Shown here: positions 12,093 to 25,248 of the stretch, in pieces
How positions within the stretch are numbered: position 1 is the stretch's first letter
Layout of the letters: each line of letters opens with the position of its first letter
Assembly (NCBI RefSeq): GCF_902167145.1
Contig: NC_050097.1
Coordinates: 112,501,982-112,565,981 of the forward strand
Reading direction: 5' to 3'
DNA: 64,000 bases
Source: Zea mays
Taxonomy: Eukaryota > Streptophyta > Magnoliopsida > Poales > Poaceae
Notes under the pieces: generated by a model
The model's database searches: none
What the model saw: only the letters and a program-made list of their open reading frames with translations
Told to the model about the DNA's origin: nothing
Program-made: the position numbers and the translations under genes

Positions 12093-12290
12093 CTATAGAT
12101 AAAACTTACACAGATATTTCGACACTGGGGGAGGCATTCCTTCGGTCGCAGCTAGACAGTTGCCCTTGGGTCGGGGTACTCCCATTACCATGAAGGGTCC
12201 TTCCCAGCTGGGGGAGTGTTACAGAGCCCTAATTTGGTCTGGTACTCTTGTAAGATTGGGTCCCGACCCTGGGTTCCCATCTCCACTTGA
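12093..12290 (-). pseudogene. Integrase C-terminal remnant of element L
   Basis: The minus strand encodes N-L-T-R-V-P-D-Q-I-R-A-L, a stop, then H-S-P-S-W-E-G-P-F-M-V, the GPF-type motif that ends gypsy integrases, followed about 30 codons later by LCKFYL and a TAG at 12095-12093. It directly follows the gag remnant on the left, with no protease, RT or RNase H between, so a large internal deletion joined the two. Confidence 0.65.
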
Positions 12291-12436
12291 CGAGGGAGTC
12301 CCCGCCTTTTTGCTGTGGTCATTCCTAGATGAACCTGTCAGAAAGCTGGACCCGTGGGGAATCCAGATGGGTTTCCAGAGGAAGGCAGACTTCAGCTTCG
12401 TAGGCCGGGGGACATGGGGTCCCGCCGGTGGTCCGC

Positions 12437-14019
12437 CTAGTCATCGCCGTCGGAGTGGGAGTCTTTTGCGAAGACGTCCTTCAGGTCCCCTTTGGGTGAC
12501 TGATACCCGATGTCATGTTCAGCCGCAGCCACCTCGCCGTCATCGACCTTTTCTTTGCCAGGACAGCGATGAGGTGGGGAGCCGTCTCTGGGAGACTGCT
12601 CACGTCGCTCGCTGGCGCGTTGGCTGACGCGTTTTGCGAGATCAATGATCTCGTGACACTCCACGGCGCTGTGGCGACCGTTGGAATGTACATGGCACGA
12701 GCCGCTGTTACCCCTTTGTGGCCGTGGGCGTTTGTTGCGGTCGCCCCGGCCCCCGGTCATAGCTGCGACGACCAGCGCGGTAGACTGCGGCTTCTCGTAG
12801 CCACGACCCTTCTTTTTCTTTCTGCCGTCCCGGGGAATGGCACCCGAACCACCCGTCTGGGTGGTCCCAGTTTGTGGGGCCGAGTGCCATGCCCGGCCTT
12901 CAGCAGCTCTGGCACACTTGTCCGCTAGGGCGAAGAGCGTGGGGACAGTCTCCACATCATGTGTGGCCAGTTTCTCCAACATTTTCTTATCACGTACCCC
13001 CTGTCGAAAGGCCGTGATGATGGAGGCATCGGAAATACGAGGTATCATACCTCGCACCTTGGTGAAGCGGGAGATGAACTTCCGGAGGGTCTCCCCTGGC
13101 TCCTATCTCACTGCATGGAGGTGGGCCTCCACACCGTGCTGTTGATAAGCACTGGCGAAGTTTGCCATGAACCGCGCACAGAGCTCTTCCCAGGAGTAGA
13201 TTGATCCTAGGGCAAGGTTCATGAGCCAAGTCCGGGCAGGTCCAGACAGGGCGACATGAAAATATGTCGCCATTACGGTGGTGTTTCCACCTGCTGCAGT
13301 GATGGCGGTGACATATACTTGCAGGAACTCCGATGGCTTCGTTGTCCCATCGTATTTTTCCGGCAGGTGTGGCCGGAACTTGGGCGGCCATGACACCATG
13401 TGAAGATGGTCTGCGATGGCGGCGCAGCCCACGCCGGCCAAGGGGACACCCGTTTGGGACCGGGCGCCCACTGGTGTCTGCAGTGCCTCCGCAGCGAAAT
13501 CTCGGTCGAGGTTGTGACCCTCAATGTTCTGACGGCGCTCACGCGCCCTTTCCAAAGATACCCGAGCGTCTTCTCCCGTACGCCTACGGTTGAGCTCCGC
13601 CCGGAGGTCGTCGGTCTGTGCACCCCTTACGGAGGGCGAGCGCACAGACGTCGTCGCCTCGCGTTGGCGCCGGGATGGCCGATGCCTCGACCTGGTCGAA
13701 GTAGAATATGCCATGCCGAGCAGCCGATCGATGTCATCGCGCCACTGCTTCATGGCCCTCGGTGATGCCATGGAGCTAGGGGGTGGCGTAGCAACTCTCT
13801 GGCCACAGACAGCGCCGTAGGCGTTGCCCTCGACGGAGTCCGGGACGCCTGCGCTGGCGTGTGCTGCTGCACGGCGTACACGACAACAGTCCCAGAGTCG
13901 GGGCGATCGGGCACTCGTGGCGCGGAGGATGCAACCTCTTGCTCCATCACGAAATCCTCCAAAGTTTTGGCACGGTGCTCCATGATCCGCACCATCATGC
14001 TGAGCGAGAAAACAAGCAA
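12437..14019 (-). pseudogene. gag: Gag of element L (Tat/Huck-like), decayed
   Basis: The N-terminal part (MMVRIMEHRAKTLEDFVMEQ) starts near 14000 in one frame, shifts frame near 13790, then runs from MASPRAMKQWRDDIDRLLGM (13771) through a charged region to the capsid-like core PKFRPHLPEKYDGTTKPSEF and GPARTWLMNLALGSIYSW. A TAG at about 13103 stands where CAG is expected (AVR-stop-EPGETLRKFI). The frame continues through ISDASIITAFRQGVRDKKML to a Lys/Arg-rich tail with a Cys/His region (CHVHSNGRHSAVEC) and ends at 12437. Its normal role is to form virus-like particles and bind element RNA. Confidence 0.8.
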
Positions 14020-14036
14020 AAACTTGAAGCCTGGCC

Positions 14037-14052
14037 CCTACCTGGCGCGCCA
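14037..14052 (-). other. Primer-binding-site-like sequence of element L
   Basis: Directly inside the LTR edge the minus strand reads TGGCGCGCCAGGTAGG. The TGGCG start and its place two bases from the LTR are as expected for a PBS of a Tat-lineage element. I could not assign the tRNA with confidence. Confidence 0.6.
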
Positions 14053-14054
14053 AA

Positions 14055-15074
14055 TGTCGGAGAGGAAATCTCCCCGGCCTGGTGGCGGATTGCACCCGCC
14101 CTAAATCCTAAAGAGAGGAGGGGCCTAAGCGTTTTGCTTGCTACGAGACTGGTGGATCAACACACGAGAGCACGCGAGGGTTTAGAGTGGTTCGGGCCGC
14201 CGGAGCGTAATACCCTACTCCACTGTGTGATGTATTGCTTGAGAGCTTGTATGAACTTGTGAGTGTCTGCCTAAAATTAGGTCTGAGTGACCTCTCCCCC
14301 TTTGTAGCATCGCGTATCTCCCCTTTTATAGCTGAAGGGGGGCACACACATAGGGACTCGGCCCCGACATGTGGGCCTAGGGACAAAATGTATATATAAC
14401 ACTTGATGCTTCTAATGTTCGCTGCTAGGGCAATCTTCCCATGCCCTGACGCTAGAGATCTGTGCGTCCTTGGCGTGCTGGGGAAGCTTCTTGCGGAAGA
14501 GAAGACGAGTATAGCGCGCCGCTCGGCACGGGCGCATTGTTTGCCAGCATACCCATCAGGCGCGCCGCCTGCTGGATGACCTTGACGCCACCTGCTAGCG
14601 GATGGGACGGGACGCATTAAATGCTGAGAGGGCACGTCACCCGTCAGCGCAGTGGCAGGCGGTGCATCTTTTCCTCAATAAATGCAGGGGCTGCACGACT
14701 TCTCGTCAGGTTCGGCCCGGTGGCTTATGTCACGGGCCACAAGCAGCGGGTCTCCACCTGAGCGGGAAGTGGAGGGCAAGGCCCGCACACGTGTCAGTAC
14801 CGGACCCCTGCACACACCAGGGGCCTCCTCGTTCCGGGACCCTGCTGGAGTTCGGACCTACCCGGAGGCTCCGGACTTATATGTATATAGGGGTCCGGTG
14901 TCCTTCTGTGGGGGTCCGGACTTACCGAGATGTGGTGTCTCTCCTTGCCACGTGGCACCCTTTGGCCCGCCTCACCCGGTGGGGTCAGGCGCCGTCTTCC
15001 GCGTGGCTAGGAGATGTCGCATGGGTGCGGCGTGTTCATGCTGTAGGAGAGGGTACCCCTGATTTAGGGTACCA
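14055..15074 (-). repeat. 5' LTR of element L (1.02 kb)
   Basis: Plus-strand edges are TGTCGGAG at 14055 and TTTAGGGTACCA ending at 15074 (TG...CA). It is GC-rich. Gag of the same strand starts just to its left after the PBS-like site, so it is the 5' LTR. The base pairs after it (15075-15079, atagt) are the candidate TSD, but the partner could not be seen because the other end of the element is missing. Confidence 0.75.
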
Positions 15075-15204
15075 ATAGTAGGCTAACGCTAAAGGATATG
15101 CACTATAGCTGATGTGACGGTAGTTATAGGCTACTAGGGCTAGAACCAACATTATAGATGTACATGTCCATTTAGAGGCACAGATAGATAGACATGCACA
15201 ACAA

Positions 15205-15310
15205 CACTGCACACCATTTTCGGCGACCGAGCCCTGACCATCGAAAATAGTGCCTTATTTTTGGCGGCCAGGGCTCGATCACAGAAAATAAGCGGATTTA
15301 AACTGTAGTG
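15205..15310. mobile_element. Short palindromic CACTA-like element or terminal relic
   Basis: It begins CACTGCACACC at 15205 and ends AAACTGTAGTG at 15310; the reverse complement of the right end starts CACTACAG. Inside, ATTTTCGGCGACCGAGCCCTG and the complement of CAGGGCTCGATCACAGAAAAT form an imperfect inverted repeat. Such motifs are typical of En/Spm-type subterminal regions. No 3 bp TSD is evident (caa versus atg), so it may be fused ends from an internal deletion. Confidence 0.45.
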
Positions 15311-16029
15311 ATGGCATAACTGTACAAACACAACATGGTTTAGTTGTCGTATTGTACCGAGGCAGCACACAGACCTATGGTGCTACCCACATACACCACC
15401 GTCACTGCTACACGGATCGTGCCGTGTCGGAGGCACGATCAACACGATAGTGTCATATCATGTTCGTGTCCGTCAATAGAAAAGTCTTCTTTATGTTTTT
15501 ACAATAGAATTAGACTAAAAATGTTAAATTCAAACTCAAAATCACAATTATAACTTGCATATCACATTTAAACTAGTTTAGATCACAATTATCTATATAA
15601 AGATTATATTCATGTGTATGAAGATCATATTTATCCATGATAAAGCACAAGTCACATCACTATACATAACATAAGATTAGTGTCAAAATAAAAATAAGCC
15701 TTGGTGCAATGTTGCTTCATTAAAAAACTTTCTAGGTAAAAGCTCACACCTCATCAGAAAACTCTAGGAAGAAAAGGAGCATAACAGCTTTTTAAGAGTT
15801 CATGTTCAATAGTCTATGAGTTCATAGTCCATCATAACATAAAGGAGAAAGAAACAAGAAATTGGTTTATGTTTTCTTGCCCATCGCACCTTTTGGCTCC
15901 TTGCTCCTTGTTAAGTTTCTTGTGCCTCTCCTTCCTCTTATCCTTGCTGCTTGTTCAGCTCCTTCTTACTCCTTTCCCTTGATCTCTAGTACTTGTTCTT
16001 GCTCATCATCTAGGTACATAGATTAAAAG
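15311..16029. other. AT-rich non-coding stretch, possible hAT flank
   Basis: No gene was recognised. It begins with GC-richer text containing cacgatcaacacgatagtg and gttcgtgtccg, reminiscent of subterminal parts of grass hAT elements, then becomes AT-rich. It probably belongs to the 3' non-coding part of the hAT element on its right, but no terminal inverted repeat or 8 bp TSD was found. Confidence 0.35.
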
Positions 16030-17244
16030 GTTGCTTCAAGGTCATTGATTTCCTTCTTCATATTATGCCGCTTATGCAAATCTACCAGCTCCCATTCCTT
16101 GATGGATGAGAGGACCTCCACCATGTCTATTATGAGCCATTGTAGCCACCGCTCCTCGAGCACCATGCTAGCTAGACTAAAAGTGGACAATGAAGATATA
16201 ATAGAAGCAAGGATAGTTATAACATCTTTAGTAAGTATAGAAAGAACTAGATGTGTGTGATTATGGTGTTGCCACCTACTAGAATATTGAAGTCAGGTCC
16301 AAATTGAGTTTCATTATATGGAGAGAGCTCAGATAGAGTAGAGGTACTACCAGAGGAACTAGCACTCCTCCCTAGGGGAGTAGAATAAGACACATCATCA
16401 CCATAGATGTCATCCCAAGCCTCTACACTTTTCTAGAATGAGCACCTATCTATGGATGTCCACTTAAGCACACTTCACCAAGTTTGTCCTCATAGACCTG
16501 ATACATCTTAGTTAACTTGGTATGGATAGGATAGATGGTGGAAGACTACTGTAATCTATACTAATTAGAGAAGATAACTTTACAAGAAGTTTATGAAACT
16601 CTCTCATCATAGCTCTAGGATCAAGAATGAAAGCAAATGCATAAAGACTGAGTACATTCCTATAGTATTTCAGAAACTTTGTTTTCAGAGGAACAACAAC
16701 ATGTATTAGCAGTTCATTGTTCTCATATGCATTTAGATGTCTAGTAAGTTTCAAGATATGATGCAACATTAAGGGTGATGTGGTTAATAAACACCATACA
16801 AAGCAATAGCTGAATCATAGAATAACTCAAGAAAAGTAACATATTTTTAGCAATAGCCCAAGGATTATCAGTTAGTAAAAAAGACCCTCTTCTTTGTAAG
16901 GATGGTTTGTTTTGATCCCAATAGAGAAAGTACTTTGATACAGAACTAGATGCTTAAGCACCAAATAAGTGAAGTTCCATCTAACATCCATGTCCACTCT
17001 AAACTTATGACGGAGGACACCAACACTGAAACAATATTGTTTGTAAGAAGTAATACATTTCTTTGAAGCATTCAAAACTATTATAATCATCAACATATTG
17101 TTTCAAACATTTCAAACCACTTTTAACAATCAAATTAATAATGTGTAGCAAGCACACAAATGATGCAAGAAAACAACAGACAAATTATCTACATTCTTAT
17201 AAGGATCAGGAGGAGCTATCAAATGGCCAATGAAACTAGAGAAC

Positions 17245-17249
17245 ATAGG
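17245..17249. repeat. Target site duplication (left) of the solo LTR
   Basis: ATAGG here is repeated exactly at 18364-18368, immediately after the LTR end. Confidence 0.9.
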
Positions 17250-18363
17250 TGAAAGGGAAATAGGCTTACACCTTTTCCTATATGAATTTTGGTGGTTCAA
17301 TTGTTGAATTGCCCAACACAAATTAATTGGATTAACTAGTTTGCTCTAGACTATGAGTTCTACAGGTGCCAAAGGTTCAACACAAACCAATAAAAAGTCC
17401 AAGAAAGGGTTCAAAACAAAGAAGCAAAGTTAAACCGAAGGCAACCCTGGTCTGGCGTACCGGACAGTGTTTGGTGCACCAGGGAACCCAACTCTAAACT
17501 TGCCACCTTCGGGAATTCTGGGAGTCGCTCCGCTATAATTCACTGGACTGTCCGGTGTAGCACCGGACTATCCAGTGCACCAGCGGAGTAACGGCTACAC
17601 AGCGCCAACGGTCGTCTGCAACGGTACAGTAAAAGTGACTATCCGGTGCACCACAGGACTGTCCGGTGGCCCAGAAGTTAGAAGCTCCAACGGTCAAACC
17701 CTAACGGTCGGGTGACGTGGCTGGCGCACTGGACAGTGTCCGGTGCGCCATACGACAGCAGCCTCCACCAACGACTATTTTGGTGGTTTGGGTTATAAAT
17801 ACCCCCAACCACCCACCATTCATTGCATCCAAGTTTTCAGCCTTCAAACCTCATACAAGAGCTATAGCATTCAATACAAGACACAAACAAAGAGATCAAA
17901 TCCTCTCCCAAGTCCGGAATCACTCCAAACAAATTAGTGACTAGAGAGAGAGACATTTGTGTTCATTTGAGCTCTTGTGCTTGGATTGCTTTTCTTCTTC
18001 CTTCTTTCTTGTTTCCAACTCAATTGTAATCAAGGCAAGAGACACCAATTATGTGGTGGTCCTTGTGGGGACTTAGTGTCCCGATTGATTGAGAAGAGAA
18101 GCTCACTCGGTCTAAGTGACCGTTTGAGAGAGGGAAAGGGTTGAAAGAGACCCGGTCTTTGTGACCACCTCAACAGGGAGTAGGTTTGCAAGAACCGAAC
18201 CTCGGTAAAACAAATCATCGTGTCATCCGCCTTATTTGCTTGTGATTTGTTTTTCACCCTCTCTTTCGGACTCGACTTTAATTCTAACGCTAACCCCGGC
18301 TTGTAGTTGTGCTTAAGTTTGTAAATTTCAGATTTGCCTATTCACCCCCCTATGCGACTTTCA
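17250..18363 (+). mobile_element. Solo LTR of an Opie/Ji-like Ty1/copia retrotransposon
   Basis: The 1114 bp unit starts TGAAAGGGAAATAGGCTTAC and ends CACCCCCCTATGCGACTTTCA, the characteristic edges of maize Opie/Ji LTRs. It is flanked by identical 5 bp direct repeats ATAGG at 17245-17249 and 18364-18368, so it is a complete insertion. There is no internal region or second LTR, which means intra-element LTR recombination left a solo LTR. A TATA-like gttataaatacc lies near 17792. The interior has repeated 'ggtgcaccggactgtccggtg'-type words (17460-17760). It interrupts the hAT transposase between DVLKPI and MFSSFIG. Confidence 0.9.
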
Positions 18364-19199
18364 ATAGGTTTAAGAACATCCATATCAGTTTTGTTAGATG
18401 AAGCATTATGAAGAATGATAGAAAAGATTTTATCTATAATGCCATAGTAATCTCCAACCATTTCAATATGATCAACAATGTTATGACCTATATGTGCAAC
18501 TTTAATAGGTCTTATACCAAGAAACATCTTTTCTAAACACCAATCAGAGTTCATAAAATAAGTAACCGCACTGAGGTAGTCCTATTTAGCCCTAAATACA
18601 TCAAATATCATATGTAAGAGAAACATATGAAACAAATGATTTTAGGATATCAATAAGCTATTCAACACGATCATTATAAAGTATGATTAAGTCTCTAGCA
18701 CTTATTTGCATATATGACTTAATAGACCTAGGATTATGATCATGGGTAATGTAGTATTAAAAAGCATTAGTTTCACCAAAGCAAAGAGGTTGATCTAGTC
18801 TACAAATCAACTGACAAAGCTCTATTCATGTAAGTACAACATAGTACTTCCAGTGCACAACAGAACCATTAGGACTGAACTTAAGTACAAATTGAGTTAA
18901 GCTTTTGCTATCCTTTTCTTTCCTAACATGGCAATGATCTAGGTGCTAGATCAAGTGCCTAATACTAGAAGAAGATTTAGCATATAAAATATTCTTGAAG
19001 GCAAATGGTAGAAACTTTTACCTCCTTACCTCCCTCGATCGCATCTACATTCTCAAAGTCCATCCAAACTTTGGAGGTGGGACCCCTCCTCCTCGAGCGC
19101 TTACCATGAAAAGAAGTGCTTGTCATGGCCATTGGGCTTGTGGATCCCATATGTGTACACATCCCTGTCCCTACCACTATCGTGCCAGTGTTATCCATG

Positions 19200-20433
19200 T
19201 CGATAGTAGCAGTTGCGCTGCTACCAACGAGGAACCACCTATCATCATCTTCCTGGTCTTCAAGCAGTAGCTTCTCGTCCTCGATAGCTTAATCTTGTTC
19301 CAAAGTCTATGGAATCATCGTCCATAGATATAGCCACCAGCCCACCCCACCTCTTTGATTGGCATCTCTAGTGCTCCTCACAGCGTGTGTCACACCTGCT
19401 CTATGGAAGATCAGAGGGATATCATCTATATGTATATAATACGAAGGTCATCACAAAATAGGGGGTGCGCATCCTATAACCAGATGTAATTTATCCCATG
19501 TCAATTGTAAGGACATGCCTATAAAGTAATTAACTTATATTATGTGACAATATATATTTGAAAAAGGGAATAAAACCCAAAGGGTCGCCATCATATGATT
19601 ATGTACATTGGGGCTGATGCGTTCTCTTTCTCCGTCGTCCTCGTCCATGTTAGTCAGGATGACTTTAACGTCAAGATGCATGTGCCCACAGACACAGGTC
19701 ATCTGAAGTTCCCACCTGCCTACCGACTCACAACTATTGACATTCCCCAAGTCAGAGATGCGGGATACTATACGTTTGTGTGTAAATGGTCTTGCTAGCA
19801 TAGCTTTTCAGTTCATTCTGCATGCCCATCTTTTTCAACGGAGCTGGTACATGTGAAAGTGATATATGCAGCATGGCATATTCAGATACACGTTAATTAG
19901 ATCTAACCAATACACAGACATGCCTGCTGCCTCTTCATAGCTAGCTAGCTAGGTTCTTGTTGCTACAGGTTAATTATATTATTAGAGCAAGACACTTCTC
20001 ACATTTGAGCCACTTGGAGCTTAGGTAGGTCTCTGATGCCTTCCCTAGATGCATGCTACAGGTTAACTATGCCTAGCTGCAGTATTTAAGCTGAAGTTTG
20101 GCAGACGAAGAGGACTTGGGCACGCACTGACGAGATATATGCATGATTAGAGATAATGTGCATATTTTGCATAGGGGATATAGGGTATGATTATTGCGTG
20201 ACGTGTATGTATTTAAAACATAGTACGATTCATTCATGCATGCACACATCGTGTAATAAAGAGGGAAAAGAAAGACAGAAAGCAAGGTCAGTTCCTCTAA
20301 ATTCACGGCAGCAACAGAGTGATCGTGCGCAAATGAAATGCGGGGGTATAAGCCGAATCCTTAAAAAAAACAAGGACACAAGAGGTTGTTCAAAAAGCAA
20401 GGCAGCTTTCTTATTTGAGCAAACTCGGACTTA
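19200..20433. other. Intergenic stretch without a recognised gene
   Basis: No family was recognised on either strand. Short open frames at 19535-19801 and 20073-20434 lack recognisable motifs and have no supporting context. It may be part of the hAT element's 5' side or low-copy intergenic DNA. Confidence 0.5.
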
Positions 20434-20714
20434 GAGGGTGTTTGGTTTTTATGGAGTAATTTTCGGTCTCTCCATTTTATTTTATTTTATTTTATTTTAT
20501 TTTAGTCTCTAAATTGTAAAATACGAAAATTAAAACTCTATTTTAGTTTTTGTATTTGACAATTTAATAACTAAACTAGAATAAAATAAAAGGGCTAAAA
20601 ATTAGTCACTTGGTTTTTAGTGCCTAATTTAGAGTTCCTCTGTTTTATTCCATTGAAGTCGTTAAATTTCTAAATACAGGGAGTAAAAATGAGTCTCTAT
20701 AAACCAAGCACTCC
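20434..20714. mobile_element. MITE with imperfect terminal inverted repeats
   Basis: The left end GAGGGTGTTTGGTTTTTATGG and the reverse complement of the right end (GGAGTGCTTGGTTTATAGAG) match imperfectly. A second inner pair (ggagtaattttcggtctct and gagactcatttttactcc) extends the inverted symmetry. The ~280 bp size, AT richness and GGGTGTTTGG-type ends fit a common class of grass MITEs. TTA precedes the left end and TTC follows the right end, a possible degraded 3 bp TSD. It contains a TTTTA microsatellite (20467-20502). No coding capacity. Confidence 0.6.
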
Positions 20715-22640
<1,926 letters not shown>

Positions 22641-22679
22641 CCCCACCAAATTATAGGCCATATATTAAACAATCTCAAA

Positions 22680-24415
22680 GGCACAATTCATTGATATACC
22701 AGTGTAATCACACAGTTGGGTCACATGGAGTTGGAGCAGATGTGTAATCACTATACCAAAGTGACTCGACATATTTTGAATATAATATTGCAAAAGAGTA
22801 ACCCCAATCATTTCCTCCTTGTATTAATAGATTTATGTTAAGGTTAACATCACCCTCTATCAATTCTTTTATTTTGAAGTTACTATACAAAAAGTCATTC
22901 ACTTCCTTGATCACATTAATATTATTTCCAAAAATTAGTATATCATCCCGATACAAGCACAAGATTACACCTTCTTCCACACCATACCAATAATAAACAT
23001 ATTCATCATGTTCATTTAGAACAAAATCGACTAATGTCTAAATTTTATTGAACTTCTCGTGCCATTGCTTAGGTGCTTATTTTAGGCCATATAAAGATTT
23101 CAATATTTTGCACAACTTTCCCTCTTGACTATTTGCTACAAAACCATCACACTAATCCATATAAGTTTCTTCCTCAAGCTCTCCATTCAGGAAAGTGGTC
23201 TTAATGACCATTTGATGAACGAGAAGATCATGTAAGGCAGCCAAGAAAAGTAGTACAATTAGGGTCATTAGACGGGCAACTAGTGAATAACTATCAAAAT
23301 AATATGTCTTGTTCCTGGGTATAAGCCTTGGCTACAAGACTCACCTTGTACTTCTCAATAGTACCGTCAGACCTAAGATTCTTTTTTTGAACACTCATCT
23401 ATATCCTACAGTTTTGCACCCGTAAGGACGATCAATTACCTCCCAAGTTGCATCAGCCATTATTATGTCCATCACACTTTGAATAACTTCTTTCCAAAAG
23501 TCAGCATTAAGAGATGAATATATGCCTCTTCTATGATTTTAGGAGTATCATCCAAAAGATATATACTATGGTCTTCACCAAAAGACTTTATAGTCCTATG
23601 TATCTTACTCTTTCAATTGACTATAGTATTATCCTTCTCTAGATTTTCTATATGGGTTTTAAAATTAGCGTTCATTTTCGGTTCATGTATCACAGGTAAA
23701 ATACTTTCACGACTAGGAGTCCTAGCCATATTTCACATGCAATTCACTCTGAAAATATAGTATCTCCAGATTCCACAATCGTACCAACATTCGTCTCAGA
23801 TACTCCAGAATATATTATTAAGAATATATAATCCATGTTGTTAAAAGCATACCCAAGAAAGAAATAATCAACTTTTTTGTCCAAGCTTTACCTTCTTGGT
23901 GATTGGCACATTCTTCTTGGCCAAACAACCACATGTTCTGAGGCAAGAGAGATTTAATTTCTTCTTCCCTCATTCCCTGAATCTTTTTTTTGCACATTTA
24001 TTTAGGACATGGCACGATATCTTAATTGTCTCACCTCACCGTTCATTAGATAGTATTATTGTCACTAATATGGCATTGACCAACTCAGTTAGAGTGTGGT
24101 TCTTACTCTTTGCAGACTTATTGGATTATGATGAGTATAGTGGCATCTCTCATGAAAGACCATGCTTTGTGAAGAACTTTAGAAAACTCATTTGAGAAAT
24201 ATTATCCCTAGTGATCAGACCCCAACCATTTAATTTTTTTTTCTTAATTTGATTTTCCAAGCTTTATGGATCTTAAAATAATTGAATACTTTATTTATTG
24301 ATTTTAACAAGTACACGTAGCAGAATCTAGTGCAATCATTTATGAACATCATCACATATGCATCAAATATGGATCTCCTAGCACACAAATTATTGCTTCA
24401 TTAAACTTAGTATCA
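22680..24415 (-). pseudogene. pol: Ty1/copia pol relic (integrase to reverse transcriptase)
   Basis: Scattered minus-strand matches follow copia order from right to left. Integrase lies near 24190-24060 (a degraded AERKNRTLTDLVNAML-like piece seen as LTELVNAILV) and near 23930-23870 (GCLAKKNVPITKK). RT N-terminal pieces are at about 23200-23040 (KTTFLNGELEEETYMD, LYGLK-APKQWHEKF). RT core is at 22980-22708, with the catalytic motif degraded from YVDDMLIFG to YRDDILIFG, then NVIKEVNDFLYSNFKIKEL and SAPTPCDPTV. Many stops and frameshifts mark it as old. It is cut at 24420 by the 3' LTR of element E, so its own LTRs are not identified. Confidence 0.8.
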
Positions 24416-24419
24416 GCAT

Positions 24420-25037
24420 TGTTGGTCATTCGTTCTCAAATGCTATGAATTAAGAACAAGGCAACACAATCGTTAAGGATTAAATACCTTCGTGCTTCGA
24501 AGCATTGTTTCCTCTTGGATCCAATGATCATCAGACGAAGGTCATGAAGGACATGCCTTCATCATATTATAAAAAAATAAGAATGTAAAGAGATGAATAC
24601 AATAAAGATTACTCTTTAATACATTCGTACTTTGTACTTCGTAAAACATGTATATATACCAATAGAATTCACATTACATTGATACCTTCAACTTGCTCGA
24701 AGGTGAAGATGCGAGAGAGTGATTACAATTCAGCGTGAACAGTATGGTGTTACTGTTCATCTATTTATAGGCACGTGACACAGCCCAGGGGAAATTACAT
24801 TCATGACCCTCAACATTCATATACAGACAACCTAGATTACCAAGGTCTATCTAGTCTTTTCTTCTTCTGCTTGACTTGAGCCGAAGCTAAATGGTAGCTT
24901 CGGCATTTGGCAATATTGCTTCTACGTAAAGTCTTCATCTTGAGGATCTTCGGCAGAGAAGAGGAAGACTTCTGTATCATTTTGTCGAAGGTGTTTTTGT
25001 CTTGAGGACCATTGGTGGAGAAGAAGACCCCCCAACA
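24420..25037 (-). repeat. 3' LTR of element E (618 bp)
   Basis: Edges are TGTTGGTCATTC at 24420 and CCCCCCAACA at 25037. The inner text (ttctcaaatgctatgaattaagaacaaggcaac, in part) is shared with the LTRs of G and, inverted, of D, so the three belong to one family group. A TATA-like box (ctatttataggcac, near 24760) is shared with G's LTRs, read as TATAAATAG on the minus strand. The antisense gene starts ~370 bases to its right. The candidate left TSD is 24415-24419 (agcat), with its partner outside the window. Confidence 0.8.
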
Positions 25038-25239
25038 GTAGCCCTTTCGCGGTGCTAGATCATTTTTCTGTAACGAGCTCGGTCCACGAAAAACACAAAG
25101 GCTTCGGAATGCCGAAGGTCCGAAAAATACCTTCCCTGAGCTTGTTATCAAAAAATGGTTAAAATATTTCAAGTGCTAGTCAGTCCACCGTTCAGCCAGT
25201 CTGCACGCTTTGGTGGTTCGCCTTCTTCTCCTACAGGAC

Positions 25240-25248
25240 TATATAAAT
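25240..25248 (+). promoter_or_regulatory. TATA box of element E antisense gene (copy 1)
   Basis: TATATAAAT lies 156 bases before the ATG at 25404 and ~200 bases inside the LTR edge. The same box is at equivalent places in copy 2 (33399) and in G (47031). Its position suits a dedicated promoter for the plus-strand gene. Confidence 0.65.

Larger units (their letters stand above)
12093..15074 (-). mobile_element. Element L: internally deleted Tat-lineage gypsy element with a 5' LTR
   Basis: On the minus strand the order is LTR (14055-15074), PBS-like site, gag (about 14019-12437) and then, after only ~150 bases, the C-terminal end of an integrase (12290-12093). Almost all of pol is missing, so it is a deletion derivative. 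No matching left LTR (ends TGTCGG / GGTACCA) was found to the left of 12093, so the 3' end is lost, replaced or outside recognition. The gag type (PKFRPHLPEKYDG, LSGPARTWLMNL) fits the Huck/Retand-like Tat group of grasses. Confidence 0.7.
16030..19198 (-). pseudogene. hAT-superfamily transposase relic (BED zinc-finger type), split by a solo LTR
   Basis: Minus-strand pieces match a plant hAT/RICESLEEPER-like transposase in order. 19198-18950: N-terminal BED-finger region with KRSRRRGPTSKVWMDFENV. 18554-18369: MNSDWCLEKMFLGIRPIKV and IDKIFSIILHNASSN. After the 17250-18363 insertion come MFSSFIGHLIAPP, a degraded CACHIINLIVK-type box (FLHHLCACYTLLI), VDMDVRWNFTYLVLKHLVLY (near 17000), and LNAYENNELL plus YAFAFILDPRAMMREFHKLL (16769-16512). 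Short C-terminal scraps (…EERWLQWLT…, IKEWE-like) extend to about 16030, with most of the hAT dimerisation domain gone. Stops and frameshifts are frequent. It would have catalysed cut-and-paste transposition; this copy is dead. Confidence 0.75.

Noticed and set aside
12160..13145. Plus-strand frames of 100-155 codons over element L
   Set aside because: They are opposite-strand readings of L's integrase tail and gag, which have clear family motifs on the minus strand.
14055..14095. Start of L gag at 14095
   Set aside because: That start would lie inside the LTR and read through the PBS; the family-like N-terminus begins near 14000.
19535..20434. Short frames of 60-90 codons
   Set aside because: No motif, no homologous copy in the window and no promoter or splice support.
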